NCBI GenBank assembly: GCA_032718475.1
Contig: JAUCBJ010007565.1
Coordinates: 1 to 35,273, forward strand
Direction of reading: 5' to 3'
Origin: Nemertoderma westbladi
Taxonomy: Eukaryota; Xenacoelomorpha; Nemertodermatida; Nemertodermatidae
Length of the DNA: 35,273 nt
Shown: positions 1 through 10,600 of the stretch, piece after piece
How positions within the stretch are numbered: the first letter of the stretch is position 1
How the letters are laid out: the number at the start of each line of letters is the position of its first letter
Position numbers and translations under genes: made by a program
Notes under the pieces: generated by a model
Seen by the model: only the letters and a program-made list of their open reading frames with translations
Database searches by the model: none
Told to the model about the DNA's origin: nothing

Positions 1-475
1 GCTATAAACCTGAATGATGACGCGTATGCTGATGAAAATGAAATGATGCGCACCATGGTGCTGCGCTTATAACCAATGATGATAGCCGGGGGGCTATAAA
101 CCCAATGATGATGTGGAAATAAATAAATGTGAAATAAATGGTGGAACTAAATGTGTTGAAATATATGTGGAAATAAATGAAATGAAATGAAATAATAATG
201 AAATGAAAAAAGAAAAAAAAGGTATAAAAGAGGTCAAAGAAAAGAATTGGAAAAAAAGGACAAAAAAGTCATAAAAAACTGGTTGGATATTATGTATAGC
301 TATAGTAACTGTAAATGCTGAATGTATTAGCAATAAGATGATAGATGCCTATATAGCAATGTTATTGAATAAACTGAATTAAATAAAAAACTGAATTATT
401 CTGCTATCGCTATAGTTTCAGACTTTCTGGACTTATAATTAACTGACCTAATTTGTAACGGATATAATCGTAAAT
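1..475. other. AT-rich upstream region, no gene seen
   Basis: Low-complexity DNA rich in AAATGA and AATAAA words. Three degenerate copies of a short unit (CTATAAACC or CTTATAACC followed by AATGATGA) lie near 1-20, 66-84 and 92-112. An open frame on the minus strand here is phenylalanine/serine-rich low complexity and is not credible as a gene. The segment is the probable promoter side of the gene starting at 476. Confidence 0.6.
223..230 (+). promoter_or_regulatory. TATA-like box (TATAAAAG)
   Basis: TATAAAAG lies about 250 bp upstream of the ATG at 476, in an otherwise A-rich tract. It matches the metazoan TATA consensus. AT-rich context makes chance matches likely, and no initiator or other core element was identified. 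Confidence 0.2.
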
Positions 476-3076
476 ATGGACCCAAATCGCCAAATTATCG
501 GCGAATTACGTAACACGGTAGATCTACTGGAATATTCGCAACCCGGATCCCCTGACTTTGATACGAATTGGAGCACCCTACTAAATGAGAACGTGCGAGT
601 CATTAAATTCACCGGGCGAGAGGGACCAGATTCTAAGAATCTACGAGCCCTCCGGTTAGCCGATGCTAGTACGAGACTGAAAAGAACTCGGAACGCAAAG
701 GCAACCGGAGGGGACGATTCGTCGTTTTGGGAAACGTTCCGGCAGAGCGTCTACAGATCCCGATGTTTGATCTACGACAACGAGGGAAACGCGACGCCCA
801 CCTCGAAAGCGATTACGTTGGCGAGATGTCAAAGTTTCGTCGACGACAAGAGTACGTACCTCGCCCACTGGGGAAACCTGTCGGAGTGTACGGCGACGCT
901 TCGAGAGGAACGCGTATCGATTATCCAAAACCGCGACGACTACCAGGAAAAGTACGGGGCGAAAGAATACGGTCGATCCTTAGTCGTCGTCCTCGGAACC
1001 CTGGACGGTTTGGTACTGGTGTGCCGAATATTCCCGACACCCAGACAGGAAGTGCAGGCAGCCGGAGCGATCTGGTTGCTGCCTCCGGAAATCCAAAAGA
1101 TCCTCTTCGACTTCGACGTCATTAAAATCGGGTCGGATATCAAGGCGGACGTCCGGAACGACTACGCGAACGCTCCCGCAGGAAGAAACCGACGAAACGA
1201 CCTCAACGCACTTAGCCATTGCATCGACACTCAAACGCTACTAGCCTGGTTACGATTCGCCGAGTTCATGCGAGGATTCCAAGAGGTGAGACCGACGAAA
1301 TCCGGGATCGGCTACCTCGCTGTGCTAAACGGCGGTATCGACTTCAAACCCCAGAAATTCCGGGATTATAATAAAATATACGGTGGATACCCGGGATTGG
1401 AAATAAAGAGCGAGCGAGAGGGTCGATGGAAGGACGTTGATCGGAAATGGACGATACACCAAAGATGGGAGAATCCCGATCGACGGAACTACGTTTACGT
1501 CGTTATGGAATGCTACACCGTCGCTAAGTTTATCTGTAAAACTCTCGATAACCTTATTACGGCGGTCCCCCTTTCCTTCGTCGACTACGACTGGAATGAG
1601 GTTATAAACCACGCGTTTAAAGCGGTCGAGAACATTACACCGGGAGAATCGAAAACGCCCGCCGTTATCGATTCCTGGGACGAGAGCGGACCTTACGACA
1701 TCCCTACGATTACCGAACTTCTCGGTGCGGAGGAGCCTCTGATCTCCTCGGAAGGGGAAGAGATATGGCTAAACGAGGGTGTTCTACTCTCCACCCCGAA
1801 GCGACAACTCGAGCCGGAGGCCGCGTATGGACCGGCCGCCAAACGGGTTGCCTCGGCCGAACCGATGAAGAGAGCAGGCGTCTACACCCCACGCGGCTCC
1901 GGTAGCCCCGCGAGAGAGGTAGCCACTACAGCCGCATTGAGCGACTTCGGCGACATATGCCAACGGTTATCCCAGTATCCTTTCCCGGGCGGCGAAGATT
2001 GGTCGTCGGAGATTCCGAGTACCAGCCAACAACGGACCCGCTCAGCGATACTGGTCGAGGAAGGCCCCAGCGATGCGCCGACACCCGACGATCTCCTCGG
2101 TATCCCTCCGTCGAAAACCCCGGCACCCCTTCGCCGACCAGCGGTGGCTACTACACCCGCCGTTCCTCAGGACCCTATGCGACTAACCCGTTGGTACGCC
2201 GAGCAAACTGAATGGATCCACCGCCAGAAACGGTCGTCCGAGTTGAGACCATCGGGACATAAAGAGGGTTATCGGAGCGAGAACATACTACGCAAAAGCC
2301 TAGCATTCCGCGGGCTACCGACCACCGAGAATATTCCGAAGAGCGACCGACGACTCGAATACTACGCCGGCGTCCCGATTCCGATATTCCCCGGTCGAGA
2401 GATGCAGTTGGAGGTATGCGGCGACTGCGGTTCGGAGCAGTGCCCACGCAGCAGAAGGAATCGGGTTACCGATTCTTGCCTCCAGCTCCTCGGGATACTC
2501 TATTGCCCATACTGCGCGATATCGGGCCACGACGTTTCGGTCTGTCCGATCCTTTATAACCTCTGCACCACGTGCGGTTTCCGTGGACATTCCGCTAGCC
2601 CCCGCTGCTATATTAAATGTCCAACCAAAGACGTTACCGCTATGGGCAATACGGTCATGTTTGAGACATACGCAAACAGCCATTTAAAGACCAAGTTTCG
2701 GAGAAACGCTCGGAATATCGCGCAGGAGATGGCGTGCGGATATTTCTCCTTCCCGGAACGCCTCCACACGTCGGCCTCGCTACCCTTCCATTACGTGGAT
2801 CTGCTACTGAGCGCCGGATTATTCGGTCCATTCGAAGTTATTAGACGATTATATTCGTATAAAGAGGAGTTCGGTGACGGAGAATGGTTCCTAGAGGCAC
2901 GCAACTCCGAGTTGGAAAGACGAACCGACATGATCCCGATGCCTTCGAAAGGAAGAGCCGCCAGGAGACAAGCTGAAGCGTTACTCACGATGGATGTTGA
3001 CGCTCCCCTACCAGCCATAGCGATCGATGAGAGTCGACGGGCGAAGAGACGAAAGGCGTACCAGAAAAAGAAATAA
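476..3076 (+). CDS. Intronless gene: degenerate 3'-5' exonuclease-like domain plus CCHC zinc knuckles
   Basis: An 866-residue uninterrupted frame. The start is the first ATG after an in-frame TAA at 449-451. Residues about 166-360 read like a DnaQ/WRN-type 3'-5' exonuclease fold: a hydrophobic strand (VVVLGTLDGLVLVCRIF), an ExoII-like block (IKIGSDIKADV, 216-226), DTQTLLAW (251-258) and a C-terminal helix (YVYVVMECYTVAKF, from 339). The paired acidic residues expected in ExoI are not apparent and the ExoIII aspartate position is altered, so the domain may be catalytically dead or bind nucleic acid only. A disordered Pro/Ser/Thr-rich linker follows (about 400-620). Then comes a cysteine cluster: CX2CX4C (648-656), a perfect CX2CX4HX4C knuckle (677-690) and CX2CX4HX5C (697-711). 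The tail is very basic (RRAKRRKAYQKKK), possibly a nuclear localisation signal. RNA or DNA binding is inferred; a host gene or a domesticated or mobile-element protein are both possible. I do not recognise a named orthologue. Confidence 0.7.
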   Translation: MDPNRQIIGELRNTVDLLEYSQPGSPDFDTNWSTLLNENVRVIKFTGREGPDSKNLRALRLADASTRLKRTRNAKATGGDDSSFWETFRQSVYRSRCLIYDNEGNATPTSKAITLARCQSFVDDKSTYLAHWGNLSECTATLREERVSIIQNRDDYQEKYGAKEYGRSLVVVLGTLDGLVLVCRIFPTPRQEVQAAGAIWLLPPEIQKILFDFDVIKIGSDIKADVRNDYANAPAGRNRRNDLNALSHCIDTQTLLAWLRFAEFMRGFQEVRPTKSGIGYLAVLNGGIDFKPQKFRDYNKIYGGYPGLEIKSEREGRWKDVDRKWTIHQRWENPDRRNYVYVVMECYTVAKFICKTLDNLITAVPLSFVDYDWNEVINHAFKAVENITPGESKTPAVIDSWDESGPYDIPTITELLGAEEPLISSEGEEIWLNEGVLLSTPKRQLEPEAAYGPAAKRVASAEPMKRAGVYTPRGSGSPAREVATTAALSDFGDICQRLSQYPFPGGEDWSSEIPSTSQQRTRSAILVEEGPSDAPTPDDLLGIPPSKTPAPLRRPAVATTPAVPQDPMRLTRWYAEQTEWIHRQKRSSELRPSGHKEGYRSENILRKSLAFRGLPTTENIPKSDRRLEYYAGVPIPIFPGREMQLEVCGDCGSEQCPRSRRNRVTDSCLQLLGILYCPYCAISGHDVSVCPILYNLCTTCGFRGHSASPRCYIKCPTKDVTAMGNTVMFETYANSHLKTKFRRNARNIAQEMACGYFSFPERLHTSASLPFHYVDLLLSAGLFGPFEVIRRLYSYKEEFGDGEWFLEARNSELERRTDMIPMPSKGRAARRQAEALLTMDVDAPLPAIAIDESRRAKRRKAYQKKK

Positions 3077-3354
3077 TGGATTGGGATATTCCAGGAATAT
3101 TTATCGAACATTTATTTTTATACAAACTCTAGGTCAAATTAATTAAAACTATGCAATATTAAATTTGGGATTTTTTATATTGGGAATGACCTACGCAAAC
3201 TCAATCGACCGACAGACTTCACGAAGGTCATTGGGGGGGACTGTTCGCGGTATTTCAACTTTCCATAACGCGAGTTGAATATTTTTGTATTTATTTAAAA
3301 TTGATTATTCCGATATTACTACTGGGTGCGGGACCATGGGTTTTGGGCACATTC

Positions 3355-3360
3355 AATAAA
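3355..3360 (+). other. Poly(A) signal candidate for the zinc-knuckle gene
   Basis: AATAAA about 280 bp after the stop at 3076. The interval 3077-3478 is AT-rich with no other coding signal and is a plausible 3' UTR. Confidence 0.35.
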
Positions 3361-3544
3361 CTGGGGGCGATTTATGGGCGAACTTTGGGGCAACTTACAG
3401 GGTACGGGAATAATTTCATAGTTATAAGGGCCAGGGGGGATGGAAAATGCAAGCAGTATTCAGGTTAGCCTGAGTACTATTAGGCCCTGGCCAACTTCCT
3501 GCTGCCTGTAGGGGTGGATTTGGTAATGCGCCAGGCCTAAAGGA

Positions 3545-4510
3545 CAAGGACTGCCCTTAGCGGTCCCTGGCCAACGGCAGCTACTACGAGACTGAAAAGA
3601 ACTCGGAACGCTGACTGCTTGTGTCAGGGATTTGCGACGGGCACCGACGGCCCCTTAGTAGCCAAGCCGTTCTGGTTCTCGATGATCGAACCCCGGGGTT
3701 CGTGAGGGGTGGAGCGGACACGCGAACAGGTGGCCAACTAACGACTGCCCCCTGACCTAAGCCGTACTGGTTCTCGATGACCGATCCCTTCGGGGTTCGT
3801 GAGGGGTGGGACGGACATGCGAAAGGGCTGGCCACAGGACTGGTTTGACAAGGACTGCCCTTAGCGGTCTCGGGTCAACGGCAGCTACTACGAGCCTGAA
3901 AAGAACTCGGAACGCTGACTGCTTGACTGGGATTTGCGACGGGAACCGACGACAGACCCCTTAGCCAAGCCGTTCTGGTTCTCGATGATCGTTCCCTTCG
4001 GGGTTCGTGAGGGGTGGAACGGACACGCGATGGGGTCGAAAGACAAAGGACTAGACTCGACTAGACTCTACTGGCCTACCGACTGTTCGGAGCAGTTTCT
4101 CGGCTGCCGAAGCGACTACGAGCCTGAAACGGACTCGGAAAGCCTAGGTGGTTGGGTTTCTGTGATGAACTGACGGACCCCTAGCCAAGCCGTTCTGGTT
4201 CTCGATGATCGAACCCTTCGGGGTTCGTGAGGGGTGGAACGGACACGCGAACGGGTCCACCGACACGACAGACTCCTAGCCAAGCCGTACTGGTTCTCGA
4301 TGACCGAACCCTTCGGGGTTCGAGAGGGGTGGTACGGATACGCGACAGAGTCTACCGACTGGACCGACCCTTAGCCAAGCCGTGCTGGTTCTCGATGATC
4401 GTTCCCTTCGGGGTTCGTGAGGGGTGGAACGGACACGCGACAGGGTCGACCGACACCGACACTACGGCACTAAGACTGGGACCGAGGGAAAATCTGGGGA
4501 ACATTAGGTA
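3545..4510 (+). repeat. Complex repeat cluster with six stem-loop modules and fragments of the upstream CDS
   Basis: Two module types alternate. Module A (GGACTGCCCTTAGCGGTC, then CGGCAGCTACTACGAG, then a run ending ACTCGGAACGCTGACTGC) starts near 3549 and 3851, about 302 bp apart; a diverged piece of it lies near 4110. Module B is a hairpin of about 53 nt, at 3667-3717, 3762-3814, 3970-4022, 4190-4242, 4285-4337 and 4380-4432. Each B copy has an outer stem (CCGTTC with GAACGG in the standard form), a CTC/GAG helix, and an inner CGAACCC/GGGTTCG stem closed by TTCG in most copies. Module A at 3580-3611 matches coding bases 665-696 at 31 of 32 positions. Short open frames here are by-products of the GC-rich repeat. 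Confidence 0.75.
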
Positions 4511-5817
4511 GGCTAAAATTCTGAGCGAACAGTGGGTTATTAAATAATATACCGTAGGGATTTATATTATCGTGTATAATTATTGTGAATATTTGGTGTA
4601 TAATGATTTGGGGAAGCCCAAAATTATTCTTAATCAGGGTTCAATATTGTTAACAAGGTTCAACAGAGTTCAGTTACATTAAAGAGTATATCCAACTAAT
4701 GCAGCTTTTTCTCAACCGCAACCCTGCATCTCAGAAAACATTCCCTCCCCACAATCAATATCCGGTGACTGGCCGGGGCTCGGTGGTCTGTAAAGTCACG
4801 TCTCCAGCATCGGCGTTTTTCCCCCCTGGTGTTGGGATAACGGCAACATATTAGGTAAATAATTAATACAATTAATAATAATAATAATAATAATAATAGA
4901 ATAGGCCAACAGGCAGAAGTTGGAAGTAATACTGTAATATATAGGAACAATATATAGAAGAACAATAAGTAGCCTACAAGCTGGTTATATGTAATGGCAA
5001 AATATTGTGTTAGGGAATTAAATAAAAAGTTTATTGATATATAATGTATTGAAGGTACTGTATTTATTAAAACGTTTTCAACTATTTTACATTAATTTTC
5101 AAATGGGAGCGACCAAGCTTGAAAATATATTGTTCATTCACCGCGATTTTGGAGCCAACCCCCCACCCCCCCCCACCCCTCAGCTACGCCACTGACAGTT
5201 ACAAATAGATTTATTTATTGTTTAAATCAAGTGAAATTAATCCATTAAGCTTATCATCCTCGTGCTCTTGACAGGGCCTGTTGGGATATACGGTTAAAAA
5301 AACGCAATAATTTTTTGTTGTCTGTTTAAATCCTTTTTTTGTCCTTTTTTTTACTTTTTATGTCCTCCAGAAATCTACCGTTGGGTTCCTTGCTACCGCG
5401 GTTTATCTACTGCTGTTCTCTTAGGCTATAAGTACCGGTATTAGTATATATCAGTATATAGAGCATTATTTTGCAGTATTGCATTGTATGTAGGTATAAA
5501 GCATATGCCTTATAAATAATTATACTTTCTGACTGTATTATACTTCATTACAGCATTAGGTACTGACTCGCTGATTCTGTGATATGTACAGTTGTAAATA
5601 TGATAGGCGAGGCCCAATTGAGGAATTGTGATAAAGTAGTCCAAGTCGTTTTGTTTTATTCACTGTTCAACTTTCTCCTGTTTTTATTATGTGCAGTTTT
5701 GTTTATACGCTTCTATGACAGCGGTGTCTCCACACCCACATAATATAATAATAATAATGATAAAGGTAATTTATTAATTACGGTAATTTCAGAATTTTAG
5801 TACCGGTACCGGTTTTA
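4511..5817. other. Intergenic, no gene seen; TAA microsatellite and poly-C tract
   Basis: AT-rich DNA. A GC-richer block at about 4700-4850 has no convincing frame. A TAA microsatellite lies at about 4873-4898 and a C-rich tract at about 5158-5180. The flank of the C-tract (CAGCTACGCCACTGAC) looks like the edge of a dispersed repeat, but the family is not identifiable by eye. Confidence 0.5.
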
Positions 5818-5819
5818 CA

Positions 5820-6850
5820 TAGTTTATTGTTTTGGTTAGAAAATCCCGCCTCGGTAACCCGCCCCTTTCCCTCAATTAGTTAAATGATTGTTTATTGTTT
5901 TGGTTAGAAAATCCCGCCTCTGTAACCTGCTCCTTTCCTTCATTTGGTAAAGTGACTGTTTATTGTTTTGGTTAGAAAAGGCCCGCCTCTGTAACCCGCC
6001 CCTTTCACTCAATTAGTTAAATGATTGTTTATTGTTTTGGTTAGAAAATCCCGCCTCTGTAACCTGCTCCTTTCCCTCAATTAGTTAAGTGATCGATTAT
6101 TTTTTTGGTTAGAAAATCCCGCCTCTGTAACCTGCTCCTTTCCCTGATTTGGTAAAGTGATCGTTTATTGTTTTGGTTAGAAAAGCCCGCCTCTTTAACC
6201 TGCTCCTTTCCCTCAATTGGTAATGTTATCGTTTATTGTTTTGGTTAGAAAAGACCATCTATGTAACCTGCTCCTTTCCTTCATTTGGTAAAGTGACTGT
6301 TTATTCTGTTATTGTTTTGGTTAGAAAATCCCGCCTATGTAACCCGCTCCTTGCTTTCCCTCAATTAGTTAAATGATCGTTTTATTGTTTTGGTTAGAAA
6401 ATCCCGCCTCTGTAACCTGCTCCTTTCCCTGCTTTGGTAAAGTGATCGTTTATTGTTTTGGTTAGAAAAGCCCGCCTCTTTAACCTTCTCCTTTCCCTCA
6501 ATTAGTTTAAGTGATCGTTTATTGTTTTGGTTAGGAAATCCCGCCTCTGTAACCTGCTCCTTTCCCTCAATTGGTAATGCTATCGTTTATTGTTTTGGTT
6601 AGAAAATCCCGCCTCTGTAACCTGCTCCTTTCTCTCAATTGGTAATGTTATCGTTTATTGTTTTGGTTAGAAAATCCCGTCTCTGTAACCTGCTCCTTTC
6701 CCTCAATTAGTTAAATGATCGTTTATTGTTTTGGTTAGAAAATCCCGTCTCTGTAACCTGCTCCTTTCCCTGATTTGGTAAAGTGACTGTTTATTGTTTT
6801 GGTTAGAAAACTCGGCCTTAACCTGCTCCTTTCCATCAATTGGTAATTGT
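5820..6850 (+). repeat. 68-bp tandem repeat, about 15 copies
   Basis: The unit runs GTTTATTGTTTTGGTTAG, AAAATCCCGCCTCTGTAACC, TGCTCCTTTCC, then an AATTAGTTAAATGATC-type end. Copies start at 5822, 5890, 5958, 6027 and onward. Units diverge by substitutions and small indels (for example TTTGGTAAAGTGA in place of TTAGTTAAATGA). No open frame runs through it. Confidence 0.85.
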
Positions 6851-7517
6851 TTTTGGCTATAAAATGAGTGTTTTGCTACGTCATGTGGTAATCGATTATC
6901 GACAACAACCACAAACTATTAAATATAGAGTCTTTTTACCACAGGCGCATATGGAAATCTATCTCATAGTCTATAAATCATGGAATCATGGAATGTTTTG
7001 GCACAGGCATAGTGAAATCAACTGTCTGACAGTCCAGAAATCAGCAGTCTGACAGTTTGAAGAAATACATACATAAAAAGTGACAATAAAAGTCATTAAA
7101 TGGACAACAAAAGTCATTATGCATAATTCGTAAAAAAAAAGTGACAAAAAAAGTCAAATAAATTGACATAAAAAATCACTGCCTTAAAAAAATTGACGTA
7201 TTTTGTATTGCAGTACCGGTACTGAGTCTGTAGGTAGAGTACCGGTAGGCCTACCGGCTGACCGGTATTGTCAGTTTGTTAGAACTGTCTGACTGTAGAA
7301 TGTTAGGTCAGTACCGGTACATCAGTACATTCAGTGGGTCGTAGCTCGTAGGCCAGGTAGGCCTAGCTGCCTAGGACAGTAGGACTATTATTGATCCGAT
7401 TCTGAAATGGGCGTACCGGTAATGTCAGTGTCAGAATGTTGACTGTTAATATCGCAGCACCAGACCCAAGACCAGATTGTTGTGTTGTGTTGGCGCTTGC
7501 GCTTGGCAAGACCAGGA
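6851..7517. other. AT-rich interval with an ACCGGT-rich patch, no gene seen
   Basis: Repeated short words (AAAAGTCATTA, AGTGACAAAAAAAGTC) lie at 7070-7180. From about 7205 the palindrome ACCGGT recurs, often inside GTACCGGTAC. This is the region immediately upstream of the adaptor's first exon and may hold its promoter or 5' UTR. No TATA box could be assigned. Confidence 0.4.
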
Positions 7518-7654
7518 ATGGCTTTACTGGTATTGAAATTCGAAAATTTAAAAATGGAAAACGATTTTAAATTTCTTATTGCTGGAATTTGCGTTTGTGT
7601 AATATCGGTTATTATCTTGTTTCTTTGCATATGCATTAGAGAAAGGAAGAAAAG
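7518..7654 (+). CDS. Adaptor exon 1: membrane anchor
   Basis: Open from after a TGA at 7440-7442. In-frame ATGs occur at 7518 and 7554, both with a purine at -3 and G at +4; the first is used here, and starting at the second would shorten the protein by 12 residues. It encodes a hydrophobic helix (LIAGICVCVISVIILFLC) flanked by a short N-terminal segment and the basic stop-transfer sequence RERKK. Two cysteines at the cytosolic face (CIC) fit palmitoylation, as in raft adaptors. The exon ends AAAAG before GTGAGT, a strong donor, leaving two bases of a codon (phase 2). A noncoding first exon further upstream is possible. Confidence 0.65.
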
Positions 7655-10600
7655 GTGAGTTTGGAGTTTTCCAGTTCTCAATTGCTGAATTGGTTTACTA
7701 TTATTGATTAATAATATTATACATACACCCCCAACTCCCCCCAAGCTGCCAAGCGGGGTAAATCGGTACCGTACAGCCGTACCGATTAAAACGTGTAAAA
7801 ATATTAATTCTTTATAAAAATTCATAGTTGTACAGTTGTAGTACTGTAGTGTAGTATACCGGTATACCTGTATACAGATAACAGATATAGTACCAGTACA
7901 GCAGTATATATACTGATATAGGCCTATATATATATATCAGTATATATACTGTACCGGTAGTATACCGGTGTAAAAAAAGGTCAGTCCCCACGCCCAAAAG
8001 TAATTATGCCCAAACCCAATGACAGAATGAACCCCGGTCTGCCAACTGGCCTAGGCCACCCTTGACATAAAGTGCTATAACTTTTATTTTTATTTTAATG
8101 TCCTGTCCGCCTGTCAGTTTTTATTACTTCAGTACTTCTACCAGTAAATGAAGCTGAATAATTTTTCAATAAAATGACATATAAATAAACCATATCTTTA
8201 ACTGATTCCATTATTTTACAGTGACATGGCAAAGTTTCAGTTCAAGAAAAAGTGCAGCTTTTAGGTTTTGTGATTTTTGAGTAACACACACTAGGTGCCT
8301 TCGGAACAGGTTAATGCTTGCCCATACAGCCATATTGCAGTATTGTAATGATGTTGAATAGTATGTGTGTTAAATTATAATTTATAAATATTTCCATTTA
8401 TTCGATTTCTTTAGGTAACTTTTAGATGGGTTAGGCCTATTTACCCTCAAAAAATCATGGCCATACCACCCCTCCAAATTTAGACATTGGGGTGGTATGG
8501 CCACAAGACAGCAATAACAACTGCCAGGGACAGGAACTGATGGACAGACCATTAATATTTGCTAGGCCTGCTGTACTTTCTATTCTATTGCTTTCGTTTG
8601 TTTATACATTTTGTGAAACACTACACATATAACTCTATACTGGTAGCTGGTATATTCTACCATAGTGCAGTGCAGTATATTGGTTTAATTAAAATATTGC
8701 TTTAATTATTAATCATAATTGTTTTCTTCCTGTACAGTTCTTCTTGTCGCATAACATAAAAATATCGAGTGGTGAAAAATTGCCAGAGTTAAAATACTGG
8801 TATCAAGAGTGAAAAGATCGGGAGTAAAAATATCGAGAGTAAAAATATCGAGAGTAAAAATATCGCGAGTAAAATATAGAGAGGGAAAATATCGAGAGTG
8901 AAAATATCGGGAGTAAAAATATCGAGAGTAAAAATATCGAGAGTAAAAATATCGCGAGTAAAATATAGAGAGGGAAAATATCGAGAGTGAAAATATCGGG
9001 AGTAAAAATATCGAGAGTAAAAAATATCGAGTGTTGAAAAATATCAAGAATGAAAATATCGGGCTGTCGGGAGTAAAAATATCGGGCTGTTGGGAGTAAA
9101 AATATCGGGAGTAAAAATATCGAGAATGAAAATATCGGGAGTAAAAATATCGAGAATGAAAATATCGGGAGTAAAAATATCGTGAGTAAAAAATATTGAG
9201 TGTTGAAAAATATCAAGAGTGAAAATATCGGGCTGTCGGGAGTAAAAATATCGGGCTGCCAGGAGTAAAAATATCGGGAGTAAAAATATCGAGAATGAAA
9301 ATATCGGGAGTAAAAATATCGAGAGTAAAAATATCGAGAGTAAAAATATCGGGAGTAAAAATATCGAGAGTGAAAATATCGAGAATGAAAATATCGGGAG
9401 TAAAAATATCGAGAGTAAAAATATTAAGAGTGAAAATATCGGGAGTAAAAATATCGGGAGTAAAAATATCGAGAGTAAAAATATCAAGAGTGAAAATATC
9501 GGGAGTAAAAATATCGGGAGTAAAAATATCAAGAGTGAAAATATCGGGATTAAAAATATCAGGAGTAAAAATATTGAGAGTGAAAATATCGGGAGTAAAA
9601 ATATCGGGAGTAAAAATATCGGGAGTAAAAATATCGAGACTAAAAATATCAAGAGTGAAAATATCGGGAGTAAAAATATCGGGAATAAAAATATCGAGAC
9701 TAAAAATATCAAGAGTGAAAATATCGGCAGTAAAAATATCGGGAGTAAAAATATCGAGAGTAAAAATATCGGGAGTAAAAATATCGAGACTAAAAATATC
9801 AAGAGTGAAAATATCGGGAGTAAAAATATCGGGAGTAAAAATATCGGGAGTAAAATATCGAGAGTAAAAATATCGCGAGTAAAAATATCGCGAGTAAAAA
9901 TATCGAGAGTAAAAAATATCGAGAGTAAAAATATCGAGAGTAAAAATATCAAGAGTGAAAATATAGAGAGTAAAAATATCGAGAGTAACAATATTTTTAA
10001 TAAGGGATGTATGATAACTTTTTTCCTTAAAATATTCTAGAACAAAAAAATGTGTTCTAGAACAAAAATATTTATCAAAATTGATAGCTAGCACATATTC
10101 TATAATATCTATTAAAAAAATAGCAAAATCTAGGTACGGTAGTATAACAAATATGGTCAATCGGTGGGTACTCAAGGTTTATTAAATGCCATTTATTTGG
10201 ACTTCTCTGATGTACCACATGCACTGCAAAATTGTGCCATAATTCTAAATAAAATGCTCACAATATTTTTACTCTCGATATTTCCACTCTCGATATTTTT
10301 CAACACTCTATATTTTTCAACACTCTATATTTTTCAACACTCTATATTTTTCAACACTCTATATTTTTCAACACTCTATATTTTTCAACACTCTATATTT
10401 TTCAACACTCTATATTTTTCAACACTCTATATTTTTCAACACTCTATATTTTACAACACTCGATATTTTTCAACACTCAATATTTTTTAATATAACCGCC
10501 TATTGCAGTACCGTATTGATTGTATAGCCAAGTATACTGATTCACACTGTAATATACAAATTACTTTTTCCTATAGGAATATCAAAAGAACTGGGGCTGC

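Noticed and set aside
3584-4511. Short open frames in the hairpin repeat cluster
   Set aside because: They follow the repeat units and lack any shared protein-level conservation; RNA or DNA structure explains the pattern better.
4696-4965. Minus-strand frame with a leucine run
   Set aside because: The leucine run is the translated TAA microsatellite; the remaining part shows no domain.
8221-8265. Possible short terminal exon after TTATTTTACAG
   Set aside because: The acceptor is good and the phase fits exon 1, but the frame stops after about 13 codons with no conserved motif; no support for use.
8709-10175. Long LLPIF/SLDIFT-type frames in the AT-rich minisatellite
   Set aside because: By-products of a 15-bp period; low complexity and no start or domain evidence.
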